This document shows, in pieces, positions 15,268-24,065 of a stretch of DNA of 46,851 bases. Every line of letters begins with the position of its first letter. The first letter of the stretch is position 1. The DNA lies in the NCBI GenBank assembly GCA_017446845.1, contig JAFSOQ010000131.1, positions 1 through 46,851 on the forward strand, given 5' to 3'. The translations under genes and the position numbers were made by a program. Origin of the DNA: Selenomonadaceae bacterium (GTDB lineage Bacteria; Bacillota; Negativicutes; Selenomonadales; Selenomonadaceae). The notes under the pieces were generated by a model. That model ran no database searches. It was not told the origin of the DNA and saw nothing but the letters and a program-made list of their open reading frames with translations.

Positions 15268-15309
15268 GGGCTTAAACTCCGGTTTCGGAGCCAAGCCCTA
15301 AATTTTTTT
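15268..15309. terminator. Bidirectional terminator, copy 3 of the repeated hairpin
   Basis: GGGCTTAAACTCC / GGAGCCAAGCCC (15268-15298), T7 on the right and T7 on the minus-strand side. It ends HAD paralogue 3 and insulates the mqsRA promoter. Confidence 0.85.
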
Positions 15310-15317
15310 GTCAAATT

Positions 15318-16394
15318 TTATTTTGCACGCTTAACATTGTCGCCATAAATGGTTTTGAACTCGTTGCGCATGGAAATCGGGTTCCAGCCGCGCTTGAGAG
15401 CCAACGCCGTATCACTTTTTGCGCGATTAAGGTTGCCGCGTTCGCGTTCCACGTCGTCGCAGATAACAAAGAAGCTCATCGAACGATATTTATTATCCTG
15501 CAACGTATATTCGAGCATACCGCTATCTCCGGACGAATTTCCGAACGCCAAAACGGGTTTTTTGCCGATTTGGTTCAGAATGGAGAAGATTTTAACGGTT
15601 TTGCCGTTTTCGATAATCGGTTTGCCGGAAATAATTATTTTTTCCTTGAAGCGGTCGAAGAAATGGTCTTTAGGCGCGTCTTTACCCATATTTGTTGACG
15701 TGTAGTTAAAATCTGTGCCGATAATCCTGTCGAATTGGATAGGAATAATGCCGTTTACGAGTTCGCGAGTGGTGCTGACGCCGCAAGCCGTATCTATGTA
15801 GACGTTGAAGCCGTTATTGGTCAAGTATGAAATAATTTCGACCATAGGAAGGTAAAAAGCCTCGCCGCGCTTGAGATTTGTAAAGCCATCCTCGTTAGTT
15901 TGCATGAATTCGCGGACTAAAGCGCGATATTCTTCGTCAGTCATGCCGGCATAAACGGCAGTAAGCCCTTCGATATACAATTTGCTTTCGGCTGGCGTTA
16001 ATTTTTCTTTAGCGTAGACTTTTGGCTGAATTTTTTTGGCAAGGTTAACATATTTTTTAGGCGCGGTGTAATTTTTATCATCAAGCACGCGTTTGAAGAA
16101 CATCATCTCTTGAAAATAGAGCGGAGCGGTTTCGCAGTAAAAAGTTCCGTCCATATCGAAGGTTGCAATCCTATCTTCGGGCGGAATGTAATTCGAGCTG
16201 TAAGGATTGGTCACGTCCTCGACGAATTCGATGATTTTTGCCTTAGTCGGGGAATCATCGTTCCAATATTGGAAATCGAACGCCTTTTCGACGTGAATAG
16301 CGGCGACTTCTTCGCGGGACGCGGCATCAGACACGCCGAACGAACCGAGCGCGATTAAACCCGCCGCGATAACCGCCAAAATTTTTTTCTTCAT
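15318..16394 (-). CDS. Exported HAD-superfamily phosphatase, paralogue 3
   Basis: 358 residues from the ATG at 16394 (SD 'ttggaggttttatc'); an ATG nine codons upstream has no SD. Signal peptide 'MKKKILAVIAAGLIALGSFG'. Motif I 'IATFDMDGTF', motif IV 'AFGNSSGDSGML', C-terminal 'MRNEFKTIYGDNVK'. It is the most divergent of the three: motif II is 'VYIDTACGVSTT' instead of 'TGSDR', and a longer cap insert surrounds 'FDRFKEKIIISGKPII'. A different substrate is plausible. Its upstream region does not carry the shared promoter module. Confidence 0.84.
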   Translation of the reverse strand: MKKKILAVIAAGLIALGSFGVSDAASREEVAAIHVEKAFDFQYWNDDSPTKAKIIEFVEDVTNPYSSNYIPPEDRIATFDMDGTFYCETAPLYFQEMMFFKRVLDDKNYTAPKKYVNLAKKIQPKVYAKEKLTPAESKLYIEGLTAVYAGMTDEEYRALVREFMQTNEDGFTNLKRGEAFYLPMVEIISYLTNNGFNVYIDTACGVSTTRELVNGIIPIQFDRIIGTDFNYTSTNMGKDAPKDHFFDRFKEKIIISGKPIIENGKTVKIFSILNQIGKKPVLAFGNSSGDSGMLEYTLQDNKYRSMSFFVICDDVERERGNLNRAKSDTALALKRGWNPISMRNEFKTIYGDNVKRAK

Positions 16395-16461
16395 GATAAA
16401 ACCTCCAAAAAATTTTTTCAAAGATTAACCGCCGCGAATTATATCACACATATAAAAAAAA

Positions 16462-16484
16462 ATCTGCCGCGTTCAACGACAGAT
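16462..16484 (-). terminator. Terminator downstream of the CBS-ACT gene
   Basis: On the minus strand ATCTG...CAGAT with an inner CGTT/ACG pairing, followed by nine T. It lies about 10 bases past the stop of the 16494-17150 gene. Confidence 0.75.
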
Positions 16485-16493
16485 GAAAATTTT

Positions 16494-17150
16494 TTAACCG
16501 ATTTTGACTTCATGAATTACTTTATAGCCGCGTTCTTCGAGAATTTTTTTAACATCGTCGAAACCTTCGGGGTGGTCATCGAGGCGCACGACGAGTTCAT
16601 AGCGATTATTTTTGTGGCGGCAAGTGATGAAGCTGTCGATATTAATTCCTTTGTCCGCGAAAATTTTAGTTATCTCCGCCATGACACCGACCTTGTTATC
16701 GACTTCCAAAGTCAAACGAGTTTTGCCGCCGATTAAGCCCATAACTTTGATAAAAGTTTTTAAAATATCGGTCGCGGTGATGATTCCGACGACTGCCCCG
16801 ACGTCCGAGACGACGGGCAAGCCGCCGACTTTGTTGTTGTACATGATAAGCGCGGCTTCTTCAATCGTCGCATTTTCGTTGACCGTGATAACTTTTTCGT
16901 GCATGATGTCGCGCACGGAAATTTTATCAAGCAACGAACGAATCTCGTACTTGGAAAGGGTCGTCGCGGGACTGGGTGCCACGCGCATAATATCACGGTC
17001 GCTAAAATAGCCTACGAGCTTTCCGTTGTCCACGACAAGCATTCTGTGGAATTTGTGTTTCTTCATGAGCCTGTCCGCCTGTTGAATCGTCGCGTCACTC
17101 GTCACGGACACGGGGTGCTTAGTCATTCTCGATGCCACAAACATTTTCAT
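16494..17150 (-). CDS. acuB: CBS-pair plus ACT-domain protein, AcuB-like
   Basis: 218 residues. Two CBS domains: about 7-60 ('MTKHPVSVTSDATIQQADRL', 'GYFSDRDIM') and about 78-138 ('VRDIMHEKVITVNENATIEE', 'VVGIITATDIL'). A C-terminal ACT domain follows from about 145 ('TRLTLEVDNKVGVMAEITKI', 'GINIDSF'). This is the AcuB layout. The CBS pair binds adenine nucleotides and the ACT unit small ligands in related proteins; the regulated partner is unknown. The start overlaps the stop of the RelE-like toxin gene (ATGA), with SD 'aggaggagg', so it is co-transcribed with that toxin pair. Confidence 0.85.
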   Translation of the reverse strand: MKMFVASRMTKHPVSVTSDATIQQADRLMKKHKFHRMLVVDNGKLVGYFSDRDIMRVAPSPATTLSKYEIRSLLDKISVRDIMHEKVITVNENATIEEAALIMYNNKVGGLPVVSDVGAVVGIITATDILKTFIKVMGLIGGKTRLTLEVDNKVGVMAEITKIFADKGINIDSFITCRHKNNRYELVVRLDDHPEGFDDVKKILEERGYKVIHEVKIG

Positions 17151-17521
17151 TCCTCCTCCTGCGTTTTTTCTTCTTCCAGCACGGCTTTTATCAACAATTC
17201 TACTTGTTTGTCGCTTGGAATTCGGTTATCGTCTTTTTTTGAATAGATTGATACGAGATAAATTTTTCCCTCAATCACAACGTAATAAATCAATCGGAAA
17301 CCGTTACTTTTTCCGACGTTGATTGAACTGTTTGCAATGCGTACTTTATATACCGCAATATTGTCGGGTAAGTCCAAATCTTCCAACCTGTCGCCGACCA
17401 AATTGCCTTGTCCGAGTTCGTCGGTCACGGTGTCTATATCATCGTTTATTTTAAAGAATTTTTTCTTCTTGAGGTAAAATTTTACGTCTGCTTTAAAGTA
17501 CTTCGTTGCCACGATTTCCAT
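17147..17521 (-). CDS. RelE/ParE-superfamily toxin
   Basis: 124 residues from the ATG at 17521 (SD 'ctccgccgc' complement, i.e. GGAGGAG 11 bases upstream). 'DLDLPDNIAVYKVRIANSS' then 'GFRLIYYVVIEGKIYLVSIY' and 'SKKD' is the beta-sheet core of RelE-like mRNA interferases. The acidic tail 'EEEKTQEEE' is unusual. The gene overlaps its upstream partner by 29 bases, the normal arrangement of a type II pair. Could also be a DNA-gyrase-targeting ParE-like member; the subfamily is not certain. Confidence 0.75.
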   Translation of the reverse strand: MEIVATKYFKADVKFYLKKKKFFKINDDIDTVTDELGQGNLVGDRLEDLDLPDNIAVYKVRIANSSINVGKSNGFRLIYYVVIEGKIYLVSIYSKKDDNRIPSDKQVELLIKAVLEEEKTQEEE

Positions 17522-17690
17522 ACGATTGTGCACTCTCCTCCGCCGCGATTTCCGCCTCAATCTCAGCGCGCACTTCCTGCCAAGTTTTTTCGGGCAACCT
17601 TCCCGCCCGCATTTCGCGAATCTCCAGCAACGAGCCGAGAATCGACATTTCGACAGGGATATAACGTTCGTAATTTTCCTGATTTTCCAT
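17493..17690 (-). CDS. Probable antitoxin of the RelE-like pair
   Basis: 65 residues, excellent SD 'aaaaggaggattcaaa'. 'YIPVEMSILGSLLEIREMRA' then 'GRLPEKTWQEVRAEIEAEIA' is acidic, helical and short, as expected for a toxin-neutralising protein. No clear DNA-binding motif is visible. Assigned by position, overlap with the toxin and composition rather than by sequence family. Confidence 0.62.
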   Translation of the reverse strand: MENQENYERYIPVEMSILGSLLEIREMRAGRLPEKTWQEVRAEIEAEIAAEESAQSYGNRGNEVL

Positions 17691-17705
17691 TTTTGAATCC
17701 TCCTT

Positions 17706-17757
17706 TTAACAATTAGGAATTAGGAATTTTTCCCTAACCACTAATCACTAACCACTT
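17706..17757 (-). repeat. Inverted 7-bp tandem repeat tract, site C
   Basis: On the plus strand AATTAGG AATTAGG then AATTTTTCC and CTAACCA CTAATCA CTAACCA. The arms are partly complementary (TTAGG/CCTAA). It fills the spacer between the antitoxin and the HEPN-like gene. Confidence 0.75.
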
Positions 17758-17758
17758 C

Positions 17759-18808
17759 TCATCGGCGGGAATTTTTCTCGAAAATTTTTTGCAACTCGTC
17801 GAAAGTCAACGTACTCAAATGCGCCAACTTATTGCGGGCTTCGCGATACATTTCCAAATTAGCGGCGTCGATTTCGTTTATGAGCCAACGTTTCTGATTG
17901 AACAAGCCGTAAAGTTGTCCGATTTCAATTTCTTCGGGCGCGGAATAAAACAGCATCGTATTTTTTATTTGGTCTTCGTATTGCCTGATAAAATTTCGGC
18001 GGAAGGTTTCGACGAGCGGGAAAATTAATTTCAACTGCGTCATCCAAATTGCCTGTTCAATATCGTCGGTGCTTTTGCCGGAAGTAAATTTTCCCTCCCA
18101 CAGAATATCGCTGAAAAAATCTTCGGGGTTTTTGAGAAATTCATCACTGCGGGCAATGCACGCCGCGCCGAATTCCACATCGCCTTCAGTGAGCGCGGAA
18201 ACCAATTCGGCAAGATATTGTTTCATCAAGTGATTTTCGTTGGCAAAATCCGCCGCCGCGAAAATGTTAAAGGCAAAACTGTCGTAGCCGCTGATTTTGT
18301 CCGCGTAGGAAAGAATTTCGACGCCCGCCTTGCCGAGCCAATAATCGCCAGCCTCAAGCAGAAAAACTCCGCCGCGTCTGCCGCCGAGAAAATTTTGATA
18401 ATCGGCAATGAACGAAAACCATTTATCGATTTGCGCGGAAGAGGCATTGCGAATCCAAATGCAGCTGTCGTTTAGCGCAATGCCCGTACTTTCCGCCAAA
18501 AATTTCGCGTAAGCCTTCTTGCTGTAGGGGCGGAATCTGTCCTTATTCGCGCAAAAATTTTTCAGAACGTATTCTTGCGGCTCCAAGGAAATATTTCCCG
18601 CGTCGACGACTTTAATGCTCTGCGTGCCCTTGCGTAATAATTTTTCCAAAACGTCGCGCATCGTATCTGACCAAGGGACACGCTTCGGCAAACACATAAC
18701 GACGCTTTGACCGCCCGATAATTTTTCTGCCGCCTCGACCAAAAATCTGCGCGGACCGTTTAAATCTTCCCACCAAATTTTCCCGAACAGCTCGCCGCGA
18801 TTATCCAT
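17759..18808 (-). CDS. HEPN-like protein, candidate effector of the large NTPase
   Basis: 349 residues, no signal peptide or membrane segment. The N-terminal part ('FGKIWWEDLNGPRRFLVEAA', 'SVVMCLPKRVPWSDTMRD') is alpha/beta without a P-loop; the middle is helical. The C-terminus reads 'MYREARNKLAHLSTLTFDEL', containing RNKLAH at about 325-330. This is the R-N-x-x-x-H motif of HEPN ribonucleases, placed in a long helix as in that family. The start overlaps the end of the 1748-residue NTPase gene by eight bases, so the two are translated together. A ribonuclease effector controlled by the NTPase is the simplest model. The HEPN call rests on one motif and helix context. Confidence 0.6.
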   Translation of the reverse strand: MDNRGELFGKIWWEDLNGPRRFLVEAAEKLSGGQSVVMCLPKRVPWSDTMRDVLEKLLRKGTQSIKVVDAGNISLEPQEYVLKNFCANKDRFRPYSKKAYAKFLAESTGIALNDSCIWIRNASSAQIDKWFSFIADYQNFLGGRRGGVFLLEAGDYWLGKAGVEILSYADKISGYDSFAFNIFAAADFANENHLMKQYLAELVSALTEGDVEFGAACIARSDEFLKNPEDFFSDILWEGKFTSGKSTDDIEQAIWMTQLKLIFPLVETFRRNFIRQYEDQIKNTMLFYSAPEEIEIGQLYGLFNQKRWLINEIDAANLEMYREARNKLAHLSTLTFDELQKIFEKNSRR

Positions 18809-21800
18809 TGTCGACCTCCGACATTAAGCGGAGCAATGAATCTTCGACTTCGTTGAGCGTGCCGACTATCCGAAGAATTCTTTGGCGGGAGAATAAATAT
18901 TTAGCCTCGTTGGTCTTGCGCAAAATATTCAGCTCGCAAAGTTCTTCCATGAGCGCGCCGACTTTTTCTTCAGAATTCGGAAGGAGCGGTTCTTTAATCA
19001 GCCCGAAAGTTTCCGCCGCAGTCAAAATTTCTCGCGGCGAATAACCTTCGACGGTGCTTTGATTGTAATAAAGATGCGCCAACAAATTCGCGATAACATA
19101 ATAACATTTGTCCTCGCCGAGCCGCAACGTGATTTCAATCTTGGTTTTTATGTCCTTGGTGAATTCGCGGTCGGCAAGAACTTTTTTAATGTGCTCGTCG
19201 CTGATTTGATAAATCGGGGTGTCGGCGTCGTAGCCCGCATAACTCGGCTCGAACAACGCCTTGATTAATTTTTCGCAGTAAAGCTGAATCAAACTCGGAA
19301 AATAATTCGCCGTCTCCAAAATCGTCAGAATCAGCGAATCCTTTTCATTTTCGGGAAAATACAAGCCCAAATAACGTAAGGGGACTTCCAAAAGTTTTCT
19401 CGCGTCCTCTACGCCGAACGGCTTAACCGTCAGAGATTTCAGCGTCGGGAGAATGCTGTTGTTGCTGAAAGTTTTTTCGCGCTCGAAACGAATGATATTG
19501 CGCAAGCCCGCGATAACGAATTTAAAGCGGCTGCCGTTATAATCTTCCTGCTGAATTTTGGCGAGCGCGACAATCGGGCTGTAATTATTTTCCGCGCAAG
19601 ATTCGATAAATTTATCCGCCTCGTCAAGCGTGAGCAGGAAATAGGGAATTTTCGCCGCTTTGTCACTCGACAGACGATTTCTGATTGCGCGGGCGAGTTC
19701 CTCCCAGTCATCGGTCTCGACAGGTTCAATGAAAAATTTTTTATCGGTGAGTTCGCGACTTGTCAGCAACGCCGCTTCCCGATAATTTTTATCGTCAATG
19801 TCAATAAAAATCGCGCGTTCGTTATTGTTGCCGTCGACTTTCCTGCAAGCCATTTTGAGGAGCGCGGATTTGCCGAGTTGTCGACCGCCGCAAACGATAT
19901 TAACTCCGCCGTGATTCATGACCTCGTTAATTTCGTTTTCGCGCCCGATGAACATTTCCGGCGGCAGTGGAATTCGCGGCGACCAAATGTAAGGTTGGTA
20001 ACGGGCGAACGGCATTATCAGCGACATCAGCGTATCCGTGATTCTTTTCGTGCCGATTTGCGCCGCGCAGTTTTTGAGCAAATACATTATCGCAACCCTG
20101 TCGACGACCGCGAAAACTTTTGTCAAATTTTTATCAAGCTTAATTTCTTTGGCAAGGCGACGACGGGTCGGCAAGTCAAGTGCGTAATCCAAGAAAACCA
20201 GCGTATGCTTGCTGTTGCCGAGTTCTTTAAATTTCTCGACCAAATTTTTCTCCTCGAATTTTCCGTACAGACACGCAACGTTAAAGCCGTTAATTTCCGC
20301 GTCCGAACCGAATGCCGCAATCGGGTGGCTGTATTTTGTTTGACCTGCGCCGAAAATTTTCACATGGAAATTAATCGTGTTGGTGCTCGGCAGAGAAATT
20401 TTTTGCACGCTCTCGACGCTGAAGCCCAGCAACTCAAGCAACGTTTTAATTTTGTCTTCGCCGACGAAACTTGTAATCCAACTTTTAACGAGATTCAATT
20501 TGGCACGGGAAACTTTATCGCGCGGGAAAATTTTCTTGCCGATTAAAATTTCCAATGAAACGCTGCTGTCCTTAATTTTGTTGTAGCAATCGCTGTACTC
20601 TTCCGCGTCCAAAAATCTGGCAAGCGGAGTATCTTCGGCGTCGTCGAATTTTTTATAAATTTCGCCGCGACTCAACTTGAAAATCAAACCTTGAGCCGCC
20701 GTGCAATTTCGCGACTCGATTATTTTTTCAATCTCCTCGACACCTTCAGCGAGTTCGTCAGCGTTGAAATTGCCCGCGATTTTTTTATAACTCTCAATCG
20801 CCGCTTGCAAATCTTCCCGAAGAACTTTTCCGCGTTTGGCGGCGTTGTCCTCGATAACGTCTTCCCAATATTTTTTCACGCGGAAGAACATGCCGAAATT
20901 TTTACTCTCCTCGGCGTACTTGTAGCAATTTTCGACGAGCTGAAGAATTTTTTCTTTCTCGCCTTCGGGCAACGTGTCGAATTGTCCGTAGCTTTGCGCA
21001 AGTTCCAAACCGCCGATAAAATTTTCCAGATAGCGCGGAGCATCTTTGGCGGCACTGGTTATGCACTTCGCGGCGTCGTATTCTTTTTGCTCAATGAACG
21101 ACACGCCGTTGATGTCCTTAAGATAATTGTCAATCATCTGCGCGGAGCCGAAATCATCGCCGCCCGCCTCGAAAATTTGTTCGATACGTTCTTCAAAGCT
21201 CGGAAACTTTTGCACGGAATGTTTTTTAATTTGTTCGGGAATATTTTCCCGCGAACCGTCGGAAATATTCAGTTCAAAGTTCGGAAGATAATTTTCGTCA
21301 AGGATAACTTTATCGCCGCACAAAAATTCCGCGTAAAAATATTTGCGACTGAATTTGTTATAGGAGCCGTCGAGCCGCGCCAAAATTTCTTCCAACGTTT
21401 GAGCGACGACAATCGCGCCGGCATCATCAGCCAAATTTTTCCGAGCCTTTTGAACTTTATCGACGAGCCGCGAACGAATTTTTCTGTATTCGATACCGTC
21501 GCTGTCTTCGCCGCCCGCGCAGATAATTTCCGCACAATTCACCCACGAGCACATAATTTCGGCGGCGCGTTCCAAAGTCTTCGTGATATTGTTTTCCAAT
21601 TCGCCCGTCAACTTGCCGGGATTTTTTTTATCGCAAACCGCGTCCCAGTTGTAAGTTATAAATTGATTGAGCTTGCCGGGGTCAATGTTCACCCGTTCAA
21701 AGCTCGCGTCCTTTTTAAGGAAAATGTCCGTCAAGAAATCTTTGACAATGTTAAGCGTATCCGTCGAGCGAGCCTCGGACTTATCTTTTATCGCGTTGAA

Positions 21801-24047
21801 AATTTGCGCCAAATCTCCGTCGCGAGCGAAAATAACTTTCTTCAAGCGGATAAAAGTTTTGTTGTAAGCCTTATCGGTCGGACGCCCTTCAAAAAAGCTG
21901 GTGTAATAATCTTCGGCGTCGCGGATAATTTTTTCAAGATTTTTTTCGGCGGCGTGGCGTTCCTTGGTCTGATAATCGGCGTAGAGGTCGACGCCCTTTT
22001 TAATTTCGGTCTTGAAATTTTTTAAGTCGTCAATCAGTTCCGCGAGAGCCGCATTTGACTTGACAAGCCCGAAACTCTTTGTCAGGACGTTGAGCGCGGG
22101 CATACCGTAATCGACGCCGAAATCGTTGTAGAAAAATGCGCGGACGGCGGCGGCGGTTATCAAAGCCTCGTTGAAATCTTCGTCATCATGCGTCGCCAAA
22201 GTGGAAATTTTATCGGCACTGTAGCCCTCGTTCAAAAGCGGGTCGTCGAGCCCAAAGGCAAGTTGCTGATAAAGCGGTTCGACCGCGTTGAGTTTCAAGC
22301 TGTGCGCCTTGAGGTAAGCGGTCGCGCAGTAAAATTTTTTATCGCGGAGCATGTCTTTGACATCGTGTAAAATTTTTTCCTTAATCGTCGCGTCAATGGG
22401 CGGAGCCTCGGATTTTTGCACGACGGGAACATCTTCCGATTCATCGTCGTCGAGAATTTCTTCGGGCTTGGGATTATCGTCGGGCGGCTCGGAATCTTCC
22501 CAGATTTTAAACGGCGGAACTATTTCCATTGTGTCCTTGCGATAAAAATCATCGTTTTCAAAATCGAAAAGATAATACTCGTCGGCTTTGGAAAAAGTTT
22601 CGGGCAAAATTTTTTCGAGCGCGTTAAACATTTTCTCGGCGTGCTGAAGATTGAGTCCCGCAACGAACACGCGATTAAATCTCCCGACTTTCTTGGAATA
22701 ATTTTCTTGACGTTTCAAAAAAGTTTCGGATTCTTCCGGTTTTTCCCAAATGCAACCGAACGACAAATCGCGCTTATTCTTGCCGGAAAATTCCAATCTG
22801 AACGCCGTCGACGAAAAATCCACGCCGAAGAAATTATTTCCGTGCCCGAATTCGAGTGCGTACATGGAACAATAAATCGTCCGCATTAAAGCATACTTTG
22901 CCGATTCGGCGATAAACGTAACCTTTTCAACTTCGTTTTTGTTGCGCTTGAGGTCGATAAATTTTCTGCCGCTGTCGGTCTTGGCGAATTCGCAAAAATT
23001 TTTCGTCAGGCCGTAGAAATTTCCATAACCCTCGAAAGAATATTTTTGAATGTAACCTTTGTTGAACAAAAGTTGCGCGATACTTTCCATAATTTCCTTG
23101 GGCATTTTTTTCGGGCAGAAAGCCGGCCAGGAAAGCAAACTGCTCCTGGAAATGAATTGCAGAACGGGCTTGAGAATTTCGGCGTTTTTAAAGTCGCGCT
23201 TGAAACGAACGGCGGAGAATTCTTTATTGCGCTCATTTTTCTCGACGGTGAAAATTTTTTCCCACTCGGCGAAATCATTTTCCGTCAGCAATGCGCCCAT
23301 ATCGTTGAGGATTTTTTTAGGGTCGTCCTTTTCTTTGGGCGGCGATTCAGATTTAGATTCGGATTCGGATTCAGATTCGGATTCAGATTCGGATTCGGAT
23401 TCGGACTCGGTCGGAAGAGTAATTTTTTTGCGACGTGACCAAGTTCGCGCAGGTTTTTGTTCGGCGAGTTCTTCGGGCGTCGCAAAAATCAATTCGTTGC
23501 CGAAAAGTCCGCGCCCGATTAAATCATCGCTGAAAGTTTCGCGGAGTTCGTTGGTGATAGAAAATTTTTTGCCGAAGTCTTTTTCCTCTGCGGCATTGAT
23601 GAATTTTGAATACGGTTCGACGGCGGATTTTAACTTTGCATTTTGCCGTTTTCTGGCGAGTAATTTTTTCAACTCGGATTGATGTTCGCGCAGAATTTTT
23701 CTTAAGTCGGGAGCCTCCGTAACCAAGCACAAAAATTTCCCCGCTTGTCGGAAGACGTTAGCTTCGCGAATTTTTTGTTCTTCCGTGTTCAAATTTTTTT
23801 CGACGGCGGAAAATTTTTCGGGCAATGATTCCTTGAACAGTTCAAGATATAAATCGCGGCATAAATTTGTTTCCGCTATCCAACTGAATAAATTTTTTCT
23901 CAAGCGGTCAATGGTCTCGGCGTCCGTAAATTTTTCTTGAGAGATAAGCTTTTCGGCTTTGGAAAAATTTTCTCTGAGAGCCGCGCTTGATTCCTGCCAA
24001 TCGCCCAAAAGTTTTCTTAAGTCGTTAATTTTCTGTAGTCGTTCCAT
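18801..24047 (-). CDS. Giant P-loop (STAND-like) NTPase, candidate defence sensor
   Basis: 1748 residues. Residues 1-210 are helical and charged. A Ser-Glu repeat tract spans about 212-236. Residues about 240-1330 are mostly helical and unrecognised, possibly a sensor array. A C-terminal ATPase follows: 'MFIGRENEINEV' then Walker A 'VCGGRQLGKSALLK' (Lys about 1392), Walker B 'FLLTLDEADKF' (about 1472), sensor-like 'KFVIAGLRNI', and a winged-helix-like end ('LCELNILRKTNEAKYLFSRQ'). The 'IGRENEI...GxxxxGKS...DEAD' order fits STAND/archaeal-type ATPases used in antiviral sensing. It overlaps the HEPN-like gene by eight bases. It begins 18 bases after livF, so it may read through from the liv operon. 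Family beyond the ATPase is unknown. Confidence 0.7.
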   Translation of the reverse strand: MERLQKINDLRKLLGDWQESSAALRENFSKAEKLISQEKFTDAETIDRLRKNLFSWIAETNLCRDLYLELFKESLPEKFSAVEKNLNTEEQKIREANVFRQAGKFLCLVTEAPDLRKILREHQSELKKLLARKRQNAKLKSAVEPYSKFINAAEEKDFGKKFSITNELRETFSDDLIGRGLFGNELIFATPEELAEQKPARTWSRRKKITLPTESESESESESESESESESKSESPPKEKDDPKKILNDMGALLTENDFAEWEKIFTVEKNERNKEFSAVRFKRDFKNAEILKPVLQFISRSSLLSWPAFCPKKMPKEIMESIAQLLFNKGYIQKYSFEGYGNFYGLTKNFCEFAKTDSGRKFIDLKRNKNEVEKVTFIAESAKYALMRTIYCSMYALEFGHGNNFFGVDFSSTAFRLEFSGKNKRDLSFGCIWEKPEESETFLKRQENYSKKVGRFNRVFVAGLNLQHAEKMFNALEKILPETFSKADEYYLFDFENDDFYRKDTMEIVPPFKIWEDSEPPDDNPKPEEILDDDESEDVPVVQKSEAPPIDATIKEKILHDVKDMLRDKKFYCATAYLKAHSLKLNAVEPLYQQLAFGLDDPLLNEGYSADKISTLATHDDEDFNEALITAAAVRAFFYNDFGVDYGMPALNVLTKSFGLVKSNAALAELIDDLKNFKTEIKKGVDLYADYQTKERHAAEKNLEKIIRDAEDYYTSFFEGRPTDKAYNKTFIRLKKVIFARDGDLAQIFNAIKDKSEARSTDTLNIVKDFLTDIFLKKDASFERVNIDPGKLNQFITYNWDAVCDKKNPGKLTGELENNITKTLERAAEIMCSWVNCAEIICAGGEDSDGIEYRKIRSRLVDKVQKARKNLADDAGAIVVAQTLEEILARLDGSYNKFSRKYFYAEFLCGDKVILDENYLPNFELNISDGSRENIPEQIKKHSVQKFPSFEERIEQIFEAGGDDFGSAQMIDNYLKDINGVSFIEQKEYDAAKCITSAAKDAPRYLENFIGGLELAQSYGQFDTLPEGEKEKILQLVENCYKYAEESKNFGMFFRVKKYWEDVIEDNAAKRGKVLREDLQAAIESYKKIAGNFNADELAEGVEEIEKIIESRNCTAAQGLIFKLSRGEIYKKFDDAEDTPLARFLDAEEYSDCYNKIKDSSVSLEILIGKKIFPRDKVSRAKLNLVKSWITSFVGEDKIKTLLELLGFSVESVQKISLPSTNTINFHVKIFGAGQTKYSHPIAAFGSDAEINGFNVACLYGKFEEKNLVEKFKELGNSKHTLVFLDYALDLPTRRRLAKEIKLDKNLTKVFAVVDRVAIMYLLKNCAAQIGTKRITDTLMSLIMPFARYQPYIWSPRIPLPPEMFIGRENEINEVMNHGGVNIVCGGRQLGKSALLKMACRKVDGNNNERAIFIDIDDKNYREAALLTSRELTDKKFFIEPVETDDWEELARAIRNRLSSDKAAKIPYFLLTLDEADKFIESCAENNYSPIVALAKIQQEDYNGSRFKFVIAGLRNIIRFEREKTFSNNSILPTLKSLTVKPFGVEDARKLLEVPLRYLGLYFPENEKDSLILTILETANYFPSLIQLYCEKLIKALFEPSYAGYDADTPIYQISDEHIKKVLADREFTKDIKTKIEITLRLGEDKCYYVIANLLAHLYYNQSTVEGYSPREILTAAETFGLIKEPLLPNSEEKVGALMEELCELNILRKTNEAKYLFSRQRILRIVGTLNEVEDSLLRLMSEVDNG

Positions 24048-24065
24048 GGGTTCCCCTCTTTAATG

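Noticed and set aside
20691..22025. 444-codon plus-strand ORF opposite the large NTPase
   Set aside because: No SD, Phe/Val/Arg-rich composition expected from an antisense shadow, and no domain; the minus-strand frame is clearly the real gene.
23340..23410. CRISPR-like short repeats
   Set aside because: The repeats are contiguous hexamers without spacers and lie in frame inside the large NTPase gene, coding for Ser-Glu pairs.
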